Below are positions 28,628 through 36,375 of a stretch of DNA of 64,000 nt, piece by piece. The notes under the pieces are model-generated. The model was given only the letters and a program-made list of their open reading frames with translations, was not told where the DNA came from and did no database searches. Both the position numbers and the translations under genes were made by a program. Source of the DNA: Nonomuraea jiangxiensis. GTDB taxonomy: Bacteria; Actinomycetota; Actinomycetes; Streptosporangiales; Streptosporangiaceae. The number at the start of each line of letters is the position of its first letter. The stretch's first letter is position 1. Where the stretch lies: the NCBI RefSeq assembly GCF_900099965.1, contig NZ_FNDJ01000004.1:248001-312000 (forward strand). Reading direction: 5' to 3'.

Positions 28628-29470
28628 TCATCCGCCCAGGCCGCACACCCGCAGCGCGTATTCGATGAGGCGATCCTGCAACGGCTTGGGCGGCACCACG
28701 ATGACCACGCGTTCCTCGCCCCCGTCGATGCGGGCCCGGACGGGGAACAGGAAGGCCTTCTTGGCCTCGGCGAAGGCGTGCGGGTCACAGCGCCCGGGAG
28801 TGAGCTCGACGGGCAGCTCCAGCCGCTCCTGGTCGGCCGCCAGCGAGCCCAGGGGCCGGTGCTCCGGTGTGACGATGTAGTGGGTGGTGCCGCCCATGTC
28901 GGTCACCGTCACCTCGCCGGGCCCGCGCCGGGTGACCACCAGATCGCCCCGCATGACCTTGCCCGACTCCGTCCACGTCGGGCCGAACTCCAGGCTCACC
29001 GCCTGCTTGATCAGGTATTCGGAGCACTCGTCCCGCAGCAGCCTGGCCAGCAACGGGTCCGGGTGCGGCACCTGGAAGACCACCTTGTACGGCTGCTCGG
29101 ACCCGGTCCTCACGTGCGCCACCACCGTGGCGGGGCTCACCTCGGGCAGGCCCCGGGGGGAGCAGTTCGCGGGCCCGTACCTGATGGGCAGGTCCGTCCG
29201 CTCGGTCTTCTTGATGACGGCGTCGGCCCTTTGCGCCGGCAGTGTTTTGAAAGAAGGGGTGACCAGCTGGACGTCGGCGAAATACACTGGCGTCTCACTG
29301 GTATTGCGGACGGCCACCTGCAACTCGTGCACCGGCTCATCGGAACGCCATTGCGCCAGTGAGACGGATACGCCTGTGGGCGGTGCGGCGGGCGGCGGCG
29401 GAGGTGGTTCGGAGGTTCCGCAAGCGGTGATGAGGACGGCCATCAGGAGGGGCAGGGTAATGCGCTTCAC
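28628..29470 (-). CDS. lipoprotein of unknown function
   Basis: 280 residues from GTG at 29470. The signal peptide ends in lipobox ITAC, then a run of prolines, then a beta-rich exported domain with three cysteines in conserved-looking contexts (NCSPRGLPEV, DECSEYL, GRCDPHAF) and a C-terminal RVCGLGG. No family recognised. The open frame reaches 29533, but the GTG start places the signal peptide correctly. It lies antisense to its neighbours, between the second and third livK genes, as if inserted into the livK array. Confidence 0.75.
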   Translation of the reverse strand: MKRITLPLLMAVLITACGTSEPPPPPPAAPPTGVSVSLAQWRSDEPVHELQVAVRNTSETPVYFADVQLVTPSFKTLPAQRADAVIKKTERTDLPIRYGPANCSPRGLPEVSPATVVAHVRTGSEQPYKVVFQVPHPDPLLARLLRDECSEYLIKQAVSLEFGPTWTESGKVMRGDLVVTRRGPGEVTVTDMGGTTHYIVTPEHRPLGSLAADQERLELPVELTPGRCDPHAFAEAKKAFLFPVRARIDGGEERVVIVVPPKPLQDRLIEYALRVCGLGG

Positions 29471-29659
29471 CTGTCGCACATTAAGCGTCCTTGCGCAGCT
29501 CCCGTAAGTTGAGGACTGATTACGACTCCGCATCCAAGTGCCGACAGTTCCTCAGCGGATCTAGTTGGACCACGCAGCGATTTTGTACGTTTCCGTCATT
29601 CGATCGGGAACGCTCGGCGCCGCTGACGGATCCCGGCCTGGAAATGAAGGAGACACTTC

Positions 29660-30949
29660 ATGATCCGCATTGCTCCCGTGGGGCGGGCGCTGGCTGTCGT
29701 GGCTGCCACCAGCCTCGCCCTGACAGCCTGCGGCGGCGGCGACACCGCCACGCAGACCTCTCCCAGCGCGGCGCCCGCCTCGTCGGCACCCGCCTCGAAG
29801 GGCGACGGCACTCTCACCCTCGGTACGCTTCTGCCCCAGACCGGTTCGCTCGCCTTCCTCGGCCCGCCCGAGTTCGCGGGGGTCGACCTCGCACTTAAGG
29901 AGATCAACGAGGCCGGGGGCGTGCTCGGCAAGCCCGTGGTCAAGCACGACACCGACTCGGGTGACACCACGACCAACATCGCCTCGCAGTCGGTCGACAA
30001 GTTGCTCGCGCAGAACGCCGACGCCATCATCGGCGCCGCGTCCTCGTCGGTGTCGGAGTCCGTGATCGACAAGATCACGGGAGCGGGCGCCATCCACTTC
30101 TCGCCGGCCAACACCTCCGACGCGTTCACCACGATCGCGGACAAGGGCCTGTACTTCCGTACATCTCCGCCGGACAAGCTGCAGGGCCGCGTGCTGGGTG
30201 ACCTCGTGGTGGCCGACGGCAACGACACGGTCGGCATCATGGCGATGCAGGACTCCTACGGCACCGGCCTGGCCGACCAGGTGGCGAAGACCGTCGCGGA
30301 CGGCGGTGGCGAAGTGGTCGCGCGCGTCGACTACGACCCGAAGGCCGCCGACTTCTCCGCGGACATCGCCAAGATCAAGGCGGAGAACCCCAAGGGCATC
30401 GTGCTGATCGGCTTCGAGGAGACCGCCAAGGTCGTCCAGGAGCTGGTCAAGCAGGGCCTGCCGGCCAGCAAGCACAAGTGGTACATGGTTGACGGCAACA
30501 CCTCCAACACCAACTACGTGGACATGCCCAAGGGCACGCTGGACGGCGTCAAGGGCACGATCCCGGGTGCCGCCGCCCCGGAGGAGTTCCAGAAGAAGCT
30601 CCTGGGCGTCAACCCCGACCTCGAGGACTTCAGCTACGCCCCCGAGTCGTACGACGCCGCCAACCTGATCGCGCTGGGCGCCGAGGCCGCCAAGAGCGAC
30701 GCGGGCGTCGACATCGCGGCCAAGCTGATGGAGGTCAGCAAGGGCGGAGAGAAGTGCAACAACTTCAAGCAGTGCGTGGACCTGCTGAAGGCCGGCAAGG
30801 ACATCGACTACGACGGCGTCAGCGGCCCGGTCGAGTTCAACGAGGCCGGTGACCCGGCCGTCGCCACCATCGGCATCTACCAGTACGGCAGTGACAACAA
30901 GTACGCCACCAAGGCGCTCGAATACCGCACCGGCAACATCGCCGGCTAG
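29660..30949 (+). CDS. branched-chain amino acid ABC transporter substrate-binding lipoprotein (copy 3)
   Basis: 429 residues with lipobox LTAC (C24) and a type I binding fold. It shares the MIRIAP start and most of the mature domain with copy 2, but differs at several pocket-lining candidates (GAIHFSPANTSDAF against GVLQFSPANTSDSF, and NTSNTN against NMSNTN), so ligand preference may differ. Start ATG at 29660 with AAGGAG at about 29646. A bidirectional terminator follows. Confidence 0.93.
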   Translation: MIRIAPVGRALAVVAATSLALTACGGGDTATQTSPSAAPASSAPASKGDGTLTLGTLLPQTGSLAFLGPPEFAGVDLALKEINEAGGVLGKPVVKHDTDSGDTTTNIASQSVDKLLAQNADAIIGAASSSVSESVIDKITGAGAIHFSPANTSDAFTTIADKGLYFRTSPPDKLQGRVLGDLVVADGNDTVGIMAMQDSYGTGLADQVAKTVADGGGEVVARVDYDPKAADFSADIAKIKAENPKGIVLIGFEETAKVVQELVKQGLPASKHKWYMVDGNTSNTNYVDMPKGTLDGVKGTIPGAAAPEEFQKKLLGVNPDLEDFSYAPESYDAANLIALGAEAAKSDAGVDIAAKLMEVSKGGEKCNNFKQCVDLLKAGKDIDYDGVSGPVEFNEAGDPAVATIGIYQYGSDNKYATKALEYRTGNIAG

Positions 30950-30961
30950 GTCCTCACCAGG

Positions 30962-30991
30962 AAGGGCCCGATCCACCTGGACCGGGCCCTT
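30962..30991. terminator. bidirectional terminator
   Basis: Perfect 9-bp stem AAGGGCCCG / CGGGCCCTT with a 12-nt loop that can extend the stem, followed by T's on plus and preceded by A's. It separates convergent livK copy 3 and the small lipoprotein gene. Confidence 0.85.
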
Positions 30992-31012
30992 TCCCTGTGG
31001 GCCGGTGCTGTC

Positions 31013-31423
31013 TCATTTGCACGCGGCGACGATCTCGTCGGCCGCAGCCCGGTACTGCTTGAGCAGCGTCACCTGGCGATCTCGCGGCACGTCACTCTTG
31101 GACAGTCCCGCGGTGGCCTGTTCCATCCGGGCCACCGCCTCCTGCGCCGAGCCGGGGAGCCGGCCGCCGAACTGCAAGGTGATCCCGCGTGCCTCCGCCA
31201 GGCGGCCGAGCACGGCGTCCTCGAAATACTGCCGATCCTCCTGGCCCCGCGGCTTCAGCATGAGGTCGGCGTAGCCGATGGCCGAGACGACGCGGGCGCA
31301 CGGGCTGTCGGTGGGATCGCCACCCGTGCTGTAGCGGGCCGCCGAGGAGGCGTTGTCCTGGCAGCCGAGGAGCAGCAAGGGCAACATGAGCGCAACTGCC
31401 GACAAACGTTTCACACCGCTCAT
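31013..31423 (-). CDS. small lipoprotein of unknown function
   Basis: 136 residues. The signal peptide has lipobox LLGC. The short mature part has about five helices, a cysteine at SPCARVVS and a C-terminal VAACK, possibly a disulfide pair. No family recognised. The ATG at 31423 comes directly after the U-tract of the livHMGF terminator, with no room for its own promoter. Transcription would need read-through of the liv operon; alternatively the in-frame GTG at 31414 is used. Confidence 0.7.
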   Translation of the reverse strand: MSGVKRLSAVALMLPLLLLGCQDNASSAARYSTGGDPTDSPCARVVSAIGYADLMLKPRGQEDRQYFEDAVLGRLAEARGITLQFGGRLPGSAQEAVARMEQATAGLSKSDVPRDRQVTLLKQYRAAADEIVAACK

Positions 31424-31464
31424 TAAAAAACGGAGAAGGGGCCCGCGGGGAGCCCCTTCTCCGT
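31424..31464 (-). terminator. livHMGF operon terminator
   Basis: Perfect 13-bp stem (31430-31442 with 31452-31464), 9-nt loop, and a run of six T's on the minus strand (complement of 31425-31430). A textbook intrinsic terminator, rare in quality for this GC content. Confidence 0.93.
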
Positions 31465-31472
31465 CTCGTGAT

Positions 31473-32258
31473 CTACGCCTTGGCCAGCGTGCCCAGATAG
31501 AGCTCGATGACCTTGGGGTCGTTGGCGAGCTGCTTGCCGGTGCCGGTGTAGGCGTTGCGGCCCTGGTCGAGGACGTAGCCGCGGTGGCAGATCTGCAGGC
31601 AGCGGCGCGCGTTCTGCTCGACCATGATCACCGTCACGCCCGCCTTGTTGATCTGCTGGGCCTGGATGAACACCAGGTCCTGCAGCTTGGGCGACAGGCC
31701 CGCCGACGGCTCGTCGAGCAGCAGCACGGAGGGCTCGGTCATGAGCGCCCTGGCCATGGCCACCATCTGCCGCTCACCGCCGGACAGGGAGCCGGCGCGC
31801 TGCTTGCGCCGCTCCTTGAGCGCGGGGAACAGCTCGGCCACGAACTCGAAGCGCTCCTTGAACTTCCCCGGCACCTGGAAGGCGCCCATCTCGAGGTTCT
31901 CCTCGATGGTGAGGCTGGGGAAGACGTTGTTGGTCTGCGGCACGTAGCCGACGCCGCGGGCGACCAGCGTGTGCGCCTTCATGTTCGTGATGTTCTCGCC
32001 CTTGAGCAGCACCGTGCCGCTGCGGATGTTCACCAGCCCGAACATGGCCTTGAGCAACGTCGACTTCCCGGCGCCGTTGGGGCCGATGATGCCGATCAGC
32101 TCGCCCTCTTTGACGTAGAGGTCGGAGCCGTTGAGGATGTTGACGCCCGGCAGGTAGCCGGCGATCAGCTCGTCACACCTCAGCAGGGCCTCTGCGGCTC
32201 CCTCCAGGTGCGCGGTGCGGTCGGTGATGGCCGCCTGGGACTCGGGGACGGCGTTCAC
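31473..32258 (-). CDS. livF: branched-chain amino acid ABC transporter ATP-binding protein LivF
   Basis: 261 residues, cytoplasmic ATPase subunit. Walker A GPNGAGKST, signature LSGGERQMVAMARAL, Walker B VLLLDEPSAGLSP, and the short LivF-type C-terminus. The N-terminus is about 25 residues longer than most LivF. Last gene of livHMGF; its ATG overlaps the livG stop by ATGA, and the operon terminator is 9 bp beyond its stop. Confidence 0.96.
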   Translation of the reverse strand: MNAVPESQAAITDRTAHLEGAAEALLRCDELIAGYLPGVNILNGSDLYVKEGELIGIIGPNGAGKSTLLKAMFGLVNIRSGTVLLKGENITNMKAHTLVARGVGYVPQTNNVFPSLTIEENLEMGAFQVPGKFKERFEFVAELFPALKERRKQRAGSLSGGERQMVAMARALMTEPSVLLLDEPSAGLSPKLQDLVFIQAQQINKAGVTVIMVEQNARRCLQICHRGYVLDQGRNAYTGTGKQLANDPKVIELYLGTLAKA

Positions 32259-33193
32259 TTCTGCGTCTCCTCCTCGATCTCAGCCTCGAGCTCCGCCTCG
32301 GCTTCGTGCAGCTGGGCCTCCAGCTCGCCCTCCGACAGCGGGGCGTCGTGGTGGGCGCCCAGGTAGGCGTCGATGACGCGCTCGTCGGACATGATCGTCG
32401 AGGGCGGGCCCTCGGCGATGACGGCGCCCTGCGCCATGACGATCACCCAGTCGCTGATGTCGCGGACCATGTCCATGTCGTGCTCCACGAACAGCACCGT
32501 CATGCCCTGCTCGCGCAGGTCCTTGACATGGCCGAGCAGCGACTGCGTCAGCGCCGGGTTGACGCCGGCCATCGGCTCGTCGAGCATGACCAGCTCCGGC
32601 TGCACCATGAGCGCGCGGGCCATCTCCAGCAGCTTGCGCTGGCCGCCCGACAGCGACCCGGCGAAGTCGTCGCGCTTGGCGTCGAGCTTGAAACGGACCA
32701 GCAGCTCCTCGGCCCGCTCGGTGATCTCCTCCTCCTGGCCGCGCCAGAAGCCGGGCACCAGGGCCCGCCAGAAGCTCTCGCCGCGCTGCTTCTGGGCGCC
32801 CAGGCGCATGTTCTCCAGCACCGTCAGCCGCGAGAGCGCCTTGGTGAGCTGGAAGGTGCGCACCATGCCGTAGCGCGCCACCTTGTGCGCGGGCACGCCG
32901 TTCATGGCCCGCTCGTTGAACCGCCACGTGCCCGAGTCGGCGGTGTCGAAGCCGGTGAGCTGGTTGAAGAACGTGGTCTTGCCCGCCCCGTTGGGGCCGA
33001 TCAGGGCGGTGATCGAGCCGCGCTGGATCTCGACGTGGTTGACGTCGACGGCGGTCAGACCGCCGAAGCGGCGCACCACGTTGTCGACCACCAGGATGGG
33101 ATCGGGCTTGGGGACGCCGGGGTCGCGGGCGAGGTCCTTGAAGGCGGCCTGCGCCTTGGCCTTGAGGCTGTCGGTCATCGTGTCATCGCGCAT
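32255..33193 (-). CDS. livG: branched-chain amino acid ABC transporter ATP-binding protein LivG
   Basis: 312 residues. Walker A GPNGAGKTTFFNQLTGF, signature LSGGQRKLLEMARAL, Walker B LVMLDEPMAGVNP, and the LivG-type helical insertion between them. The C-terminal 35 residues are a Glu/Ala-rich tail longer than usual. The ATG at 33193 is chosen because GGGAG lies 10 nt upstream. It overlaps livM by 11 bp. In-frame ATGs at 33217 and 33178 are alternatives with poorer ribosome binding sites. Confidence 0.95.
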   Translation of the reverse strand: MRDDTMTDSLKAKAQAAFKDLARDPGVPKPDPILVVDNVVRRFGGLTAVDVNHVEIQRGSITALIGPNGAGKTTFFNQLTGFDTADSGTWRFNERAMNGVPAHKVARYGMVRTFQLTKALSRLTVLENMRLGAQKQRGESFWRALVPGFWRGQEEEITERAEELLVRFKLDAKRDDFAGSLSGGQRKLLEMARALMVQPELVMLDEPMAGVNPALTQSLLGHVKDLREQGMTVLFVEHDMDMVRDISDWVIVMAQGAVIAEGPPSTIMSDERVIDAYLGAHHDAPLSEGELEAQLHEAEAELEAEIEEETQK

Positions 33194-34169
33194 CGATGGC
33201 GATCTCCCTCTTGTCACCGAAGATGCCCTGTGGCCGGAGAACCAGCAACAGGATGAAACCTAGACCAACCAGGGCGTAACGGATGGGGCCCACCTGGATG
33301 GTGGTCATGAAGGGGATGTAGCCGTTGGCCACCAGCTCCGCCAGCGTGTTGCCGACGAAGACGAACAGCACCCAGAAGATCATCGCGCCGACGACCGGGC
33401 CGAAGACGCGGGCCGCGCCGCCGAGGATCACGATGGTGTAGGCGAAGAACGTCATCTCGGTACCGAACACGTCGGGCTGCACGGCGCCGTTGTAGAGGCC
33501 GTAGAGGAAGCCGCCGAAGCAGCCGATGATGCCGCCCAGCGTCAGCGACTGCAGCTTGTAGGAGAAGACGTTCTTGCCGAGGGCGCGCACGGCGTCCTCG
33601 TCCTCGCGGATCGCCTTGAGCACGCGGCCCCACGGGCTTTTCATGAGCAGGTAGACGACCACGCAGCTGAGCAGCACAACGGCCCAGCCGACCGTCAGGA
33701 ACCACATCGTCCGCTCGTCGAAGCCGAACGGGCCGATGCCGTAATGGCCGGCCGGATAGGGGTTCATCGCGTAGAAGTCGCCGTTGAAGCCGCGCCGGCC
33801 GTCGGAGCCGCCGAAGATGTCCTTGAAATACACCGAGCGGAAGATGAGCCGGATGATCTCGGCCGCGGCGATCGTCACGATCGCCAGATAGTCGGCGCGC
33901 AGCTTCAGCGTCGGGATGCCCATCAGGAGCGCCAGGACCGCCGCTGCCGCCAGGCCGACCAGGATGCCGATCCAGAACGGCAGGTTCAGGAAGACGACGG
34001 TGACGGCCATGCCGTAGCCCGCCACGGCCATGAACGCCGACTGCCCGAAGTTGAGCAGGCCGGTGTAGCCGAAGTGGATGTTGACGCCGATCGCGGCCAG
34101 GCCGTAGACCACCGTCTCCCAGCCGATGGCGGCGTGGACGGTGGTGGTGAGAATCGTGAGCCAGTCCAT
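33183..34169 (-). CDS. livM: branched-chain amino acid ABC transporter permease LivM
   Basis: 328 residues, eight to ten hydrophobic helices. Typical LivM features are GVNIHFGYTGLLNFGQSAFMAVGAY-like sequence near the N-terminus, the EAA-type loop SPWGRVLKAIREDEDAVRALG that docks on the ATPases, and a C-terminal LRPQGIFGDKR. It starts 13 bp after livH and forms the inner-membrane channel with LivH. Confidence 0.96.
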   Translation of the reverse strand: MDWLTILTTTVHAAIGWETVVYGLAAIGVNIHFGYTGLLNFGQSAFMAVAGYGMAVTVVFLNLPFWIGILVGLAAAAVLALLMGIPTLKLRADYLAIVTIAAAEIIRLIFRSVYFKDIFGGSDGRRGFNGDFYAMNPYPAGHYGIGPFGFDERTMWFLTVGWAVVLLSCVVVYLLMKSPWGRVLKAIREDEDAVRALGKNVFSYKLQSLTLGGIIGCFGGFLYGLYNGAVQPDVFGTEMTFFAYTIVILGGAARVFGPVVGAMIFWVLFVFVGNTLAELVANGYIPFMTTIQVGPIRYALVGLGFILLLVLRPQGIFGDKREIAIDAR

Positions 34170-34182
34170 GTGGTACCCCCCG

Positions 34183-35469
34183 TCAGCCGATCCGCTCGCG
34201 GCGGCCCAAGATGCCCTGCGGCCGGAAGAGAAGCACGATGATGAGGACGGCGAGCGCCCCGACGGACTTCAGCTCCGGCGGTATCCACAGGGTGGAAACC
34301 TGGATGAACACGCCCACCACCAGCGAGCCGACCAGGGCGCCGAAGGCGGTGCCGAGCCCGCCGAGCGTGACGCCCGCGAAGATGAGCAGCAGGATGTCCT
34401 GGCCCATGGTGAACTTCAGCGACTGCGACACGCCGAGCATGATGCCGGCCAGCGCGGCGATGGCGGCGCCGAAGGTCCAGATGATGCGGATGACCCGGTC
34501 GACGTTGATGCCGGAGGAGGCGGCCAGGGCCGGGTTGTCGGACACGGCGCGGGCGGCCTTGCCGGTGCGGGTCTTCATCAGGGCCAGGCCCACGACGATG
34601 AGCACCGCGAGCTCGATGCCCATGGCCCAGAAGTTCTTCGGTGCGGCGCTGATCGGGCCGACCACGATGCCGGCCTGGGTGTTGTAGTCGCTGAAGTTCT
34701 CGTTCTGGGCGCCGAAGAAGAACTGGATGAGGTTCCGCAGCAGGATGGCCACGCCGATCGAGATGATCATCATGGCGATCACGCCGGTGCCGCGCTTGCG
34801 CAGCTGCCCCCAGAACAGGCGGTCCTGGGCATAACCGAGCCCGCCCGAGACGATCACGGCCAGGATCGCGGCGGGGATCAGCTGGATGCCGAAGCCGACG
34901 TTGAAGGTGTAGGCGATGACCGCGCCGAGCGTGATCAGCTCGCCGTGGGCGAAGTTCGTCAGCCCGGTCGTGCCGTAGATCAGCGAGAGGCCGAGCGCGG
35001 CGAGGGCGATGATCAGGCCCAGGTTGAGGCCCTCGAAGGTGAGCTGGGCGGCCTGCTCCCAGAACGTGGTCTGGCCGGTGTCCGCAGGGGGCTGGCCCGC
35101 GGCGGCCTTGGGCTGGAGCGCGAACAGGACCGTCGAGCAGTTGCCCTCGTAGACGGTGGGCGTGCGGACGTTGTTGCCGCCGCGAACTTCCGAGTTCTGG
35201 GGGAGGGTGCTGACGTCGAGGGTGACTCGGTATTTGCCTATCTGGTCGACCTGGACGTCCCACGCGCCTTGCGCGTTACTCGTAACCTCCTTGACGGGTT
35301 GTCCGCTCTCGGTGGTCACAGCGATCTTGGCGCCGTTCACTGGCTGGCCTTGGAGTTTGAGTGTTCCCCTCAAGCCCTGGCAGTCGGCCGGTCCCGCGTG
35401 GGCGGGTCCGGCGAGCAGGAAGATGAGTCCACCCAGGAAGGCCGTGAACGCGATCACGGCTCTGCGCAA
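34183..35469 (-). CDS. livH: LivH permease with N-terminal exported Ig-like domain
   Basis: 428 residues from a TTG start at 35469, chosen because GAGGGAG sits 5 nt upstream and it yields a clean signal peptide (1-25, ending AHA). Residues 30-118 form a beta-sandwich of the carboxypeptidase-regulatory or Ig-like type (GLRGTLKLQGQPVNGAKIAV, KYRVTLDV) with two cysteines (30, 111) that may bridge. Residues 140-428 are an ordinary LivH permease with LTNFAHGELITLGA and the loop ARAVSDNPALAASSGI. Normal LivH lacks this outer domain, so it is a fusion. In-frame ATGs at 35514 and 35541 are alternatives. First gene of livHMGF. Confidence 0.92.
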   Translation of the reverse strand: MRRAVIAFTAFLGGLIFLLAGPAHAGPADCQGLRGTLKLQGQPVNGAKIAVTTESGQPVKEVTSNAQGAWDVQVDQIGKYRVTLDVSTLPQNSEVRGGNNVRTPTVYEGNCSTVLFALQPKAAAGQPPADTGQTTFWEQAAQLTFEGLNLGLIIALAALGLSLIYGTTGLTNFAHGELITLGAVIAYTFNVGFGIQLIPAAILAVIVSGGLGYAQDRLFWGQLRKRGTGVIAMMIISIGVAILLRNLIQFFFGAQNENFSDYNTQAGIVVGPISAAPKNFWAMGIELAVLIVVGLALMKTRTGKAARAVSDNPALAASSGINVDRVIRIIWTFGAAIAALAGIMLGVSQSLKFTMGQDILLLIFAGVTLGGLGTAFGALVGSLVVGVFIQVSTLWIPPELKSVGALAVLIIVLLFRPQGILGRRERIG

Positions 35470-35594
35470 TGGTGCTCCCTCAAGTAGGTCAAGGCGGGGT
35501 GGTGACCCCTCCATCTCGACACGCGCGCATCGCAGGCACAACTGGGATGCAATGGCGGGAGCTTATTCCGGAGTCGCCCGTTTCAGTATCGTTC

Positions 35595-35632
35595 GTCACC
35601 AATTAGTGACAACCGCGTGTCACTGATGTGAG
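35595..35632 (-). promoter_or_regulatory. candidate GlnR box upstream of livH
   Basis: Four 5-mers at exact 11-bp spacing: GTCAC-N6-GTGAC-N6-GTGTC-N6-GTGAG. On the minus strand this reads CTCAC-N6-GACAC-N6-GTCAC-N6-GTGAC, close to the GlnR pattern gTnAC-N6-GaAAC repeated twice. It includes the inverted repeats GTCAC/GTGAC and GTGACA/TGTCAC. It lies about 130-160 bp before the livH start. Binding is inferred. Confidence 0.45.
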
Positions 35633-35723
35633 GAATCAACAACCCTGGTCAGGGGCTAAATCGGCGGAGACGCCTGGCGCATTGAGGAAACGAATCAGTA
35701 ACGATAGCTGAAAGTTATAGACA

Positions 35724-35800
35724 AGCCCGCGGGGGTGCCTTTGGGGCCATGTAGGGCTTCCCCGGCCTTACACGTTATCTACCGGGCCTCCCCGCGGGCT
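35724..35800. other. large stem-loop, possible small RNA or terminator
   Basis: A perfect 11-bp outer stem AGCCCGCGGGG / CCCCGCGGGCT closes a 55-nt interior. The interior contains further pairable GGCC and GGGG/CCCC segments. On minus it lies 76 bp after the thioesterase stop, so it may be that gene's terminator, but its size and structured interior exceed the other terminators here. It matches no RNA family I recognise. Confidence 0.5.
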
Positions 35801-35875
35801 CTGCTCAGACCACCGTAGCGACCACTGGGGGCCCCGCGCAAAGGGTCCAGTAAAGTGCCTTGTGAGAGCGTTGCA

Positions 35876-36313
35876 TCAGCGGTCGCGGAATATGCAGGTG
35901 AGGCGAGAGGTGCACACCCGCCGCCCCTGCTCGTCGGTGATCTCGATCTCGTACGTCGCCAGCGTGCGGCCCGCGTGCACCCTGGTCGCCACCCCGGTCA
36001 CGTGGCCGGAGGTCACCGCCCGGTGATGGGTGGCGCTGATCTCGATGCCCATGGCGATGCGCTCGGGGCCCGCGTGGATGGCGGCTCCCACGGAGCCCAG
36101 CGTCTCGGCGAGCACCACCGAGGCGCCGCCGTGCAGCAGGCCGTAGGGCTGGGTGTTGCCCTCGACCGGCATGCGGCCCACGACCCGCTCGGGTCCCGCC
36201 TCGACGAACTCGATGCCCAGCCGGTCGGCGAGCGTGCCCTCGTGCATGCCGGCGTACACGGAGAGGTCCAGGGGACGATCGGCGGAGCCTTCCTGGGGGT
36301 TGGTCTGCGTCAA
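35876..36313 (-). CDS. PaaI-type hotdog-fold acyl-CoA thioesterase
   Basis: 145 residues, single hotdog domain. The conserved YGLLHGGASVVLAET segment carries the HGG motif and catalytic Glu of PaaI/YbdB-type thioesterases, which hydrolyse aryl- or acyl-CoA esters. Substrate unknown. Start is TTG at 36313 with GGAGA at 36321-36325. It is divergent from polA, 62 bp away, an arrangement often seen in actinomycetes. Confidence 0.9.
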   Translation of the reverse strand: MTQTNPQEGSADRPLDLSVYAGMHEGTLADRLGIEFVEAGPERVVGRMPVEGNTQPYGLLHGGASVVLAETLGSVGAAIHAGPERIAMGIEISATHHRAVTSGHVTGVATRVHAGRTLATYEIEITDEQGRRVCTSRLTCIFRDR

Positions 36314-36363
36314 AGGGGCGTCTCCACTCTTCCGAGCTCAGGTTTTCTGTCGCTGACGCAGAC

Positions 36364-36369
36364 TAGGCT
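36364..36369 (+). promoter_or_regulatory. candidate -10 box of leaderless polA
   Basis: TAGGCT ending exactly 6 nt before the polA GTG, with no Shine-Dalgarno between. Transcription would start at the start codon. No clear -35 hexamer. Confidence 0.5.
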
Positions 36370-36375
36370 GCGTGT

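Larger units (their letters stand above)
35542..35875. other. livH/thioesterase intergenic region
   Basis: 334 bp without a gene, upstream of livH and downstream of the thioesterase gene, both on minus. It is AT-richer than its surroundings. It holds an 11-bp-periodic GTnAC-like array (35595-35632) and a large stem-loop (35724-35800), described separately. No convincing small ORF. Confidence 0.6.

Noticed and set aside
35724..35800. Stem-loop as actinobacterial 6C RNA or a riboswitch
   Set aside because: Lacks paired C6 loops and any ligand-binding core I know.
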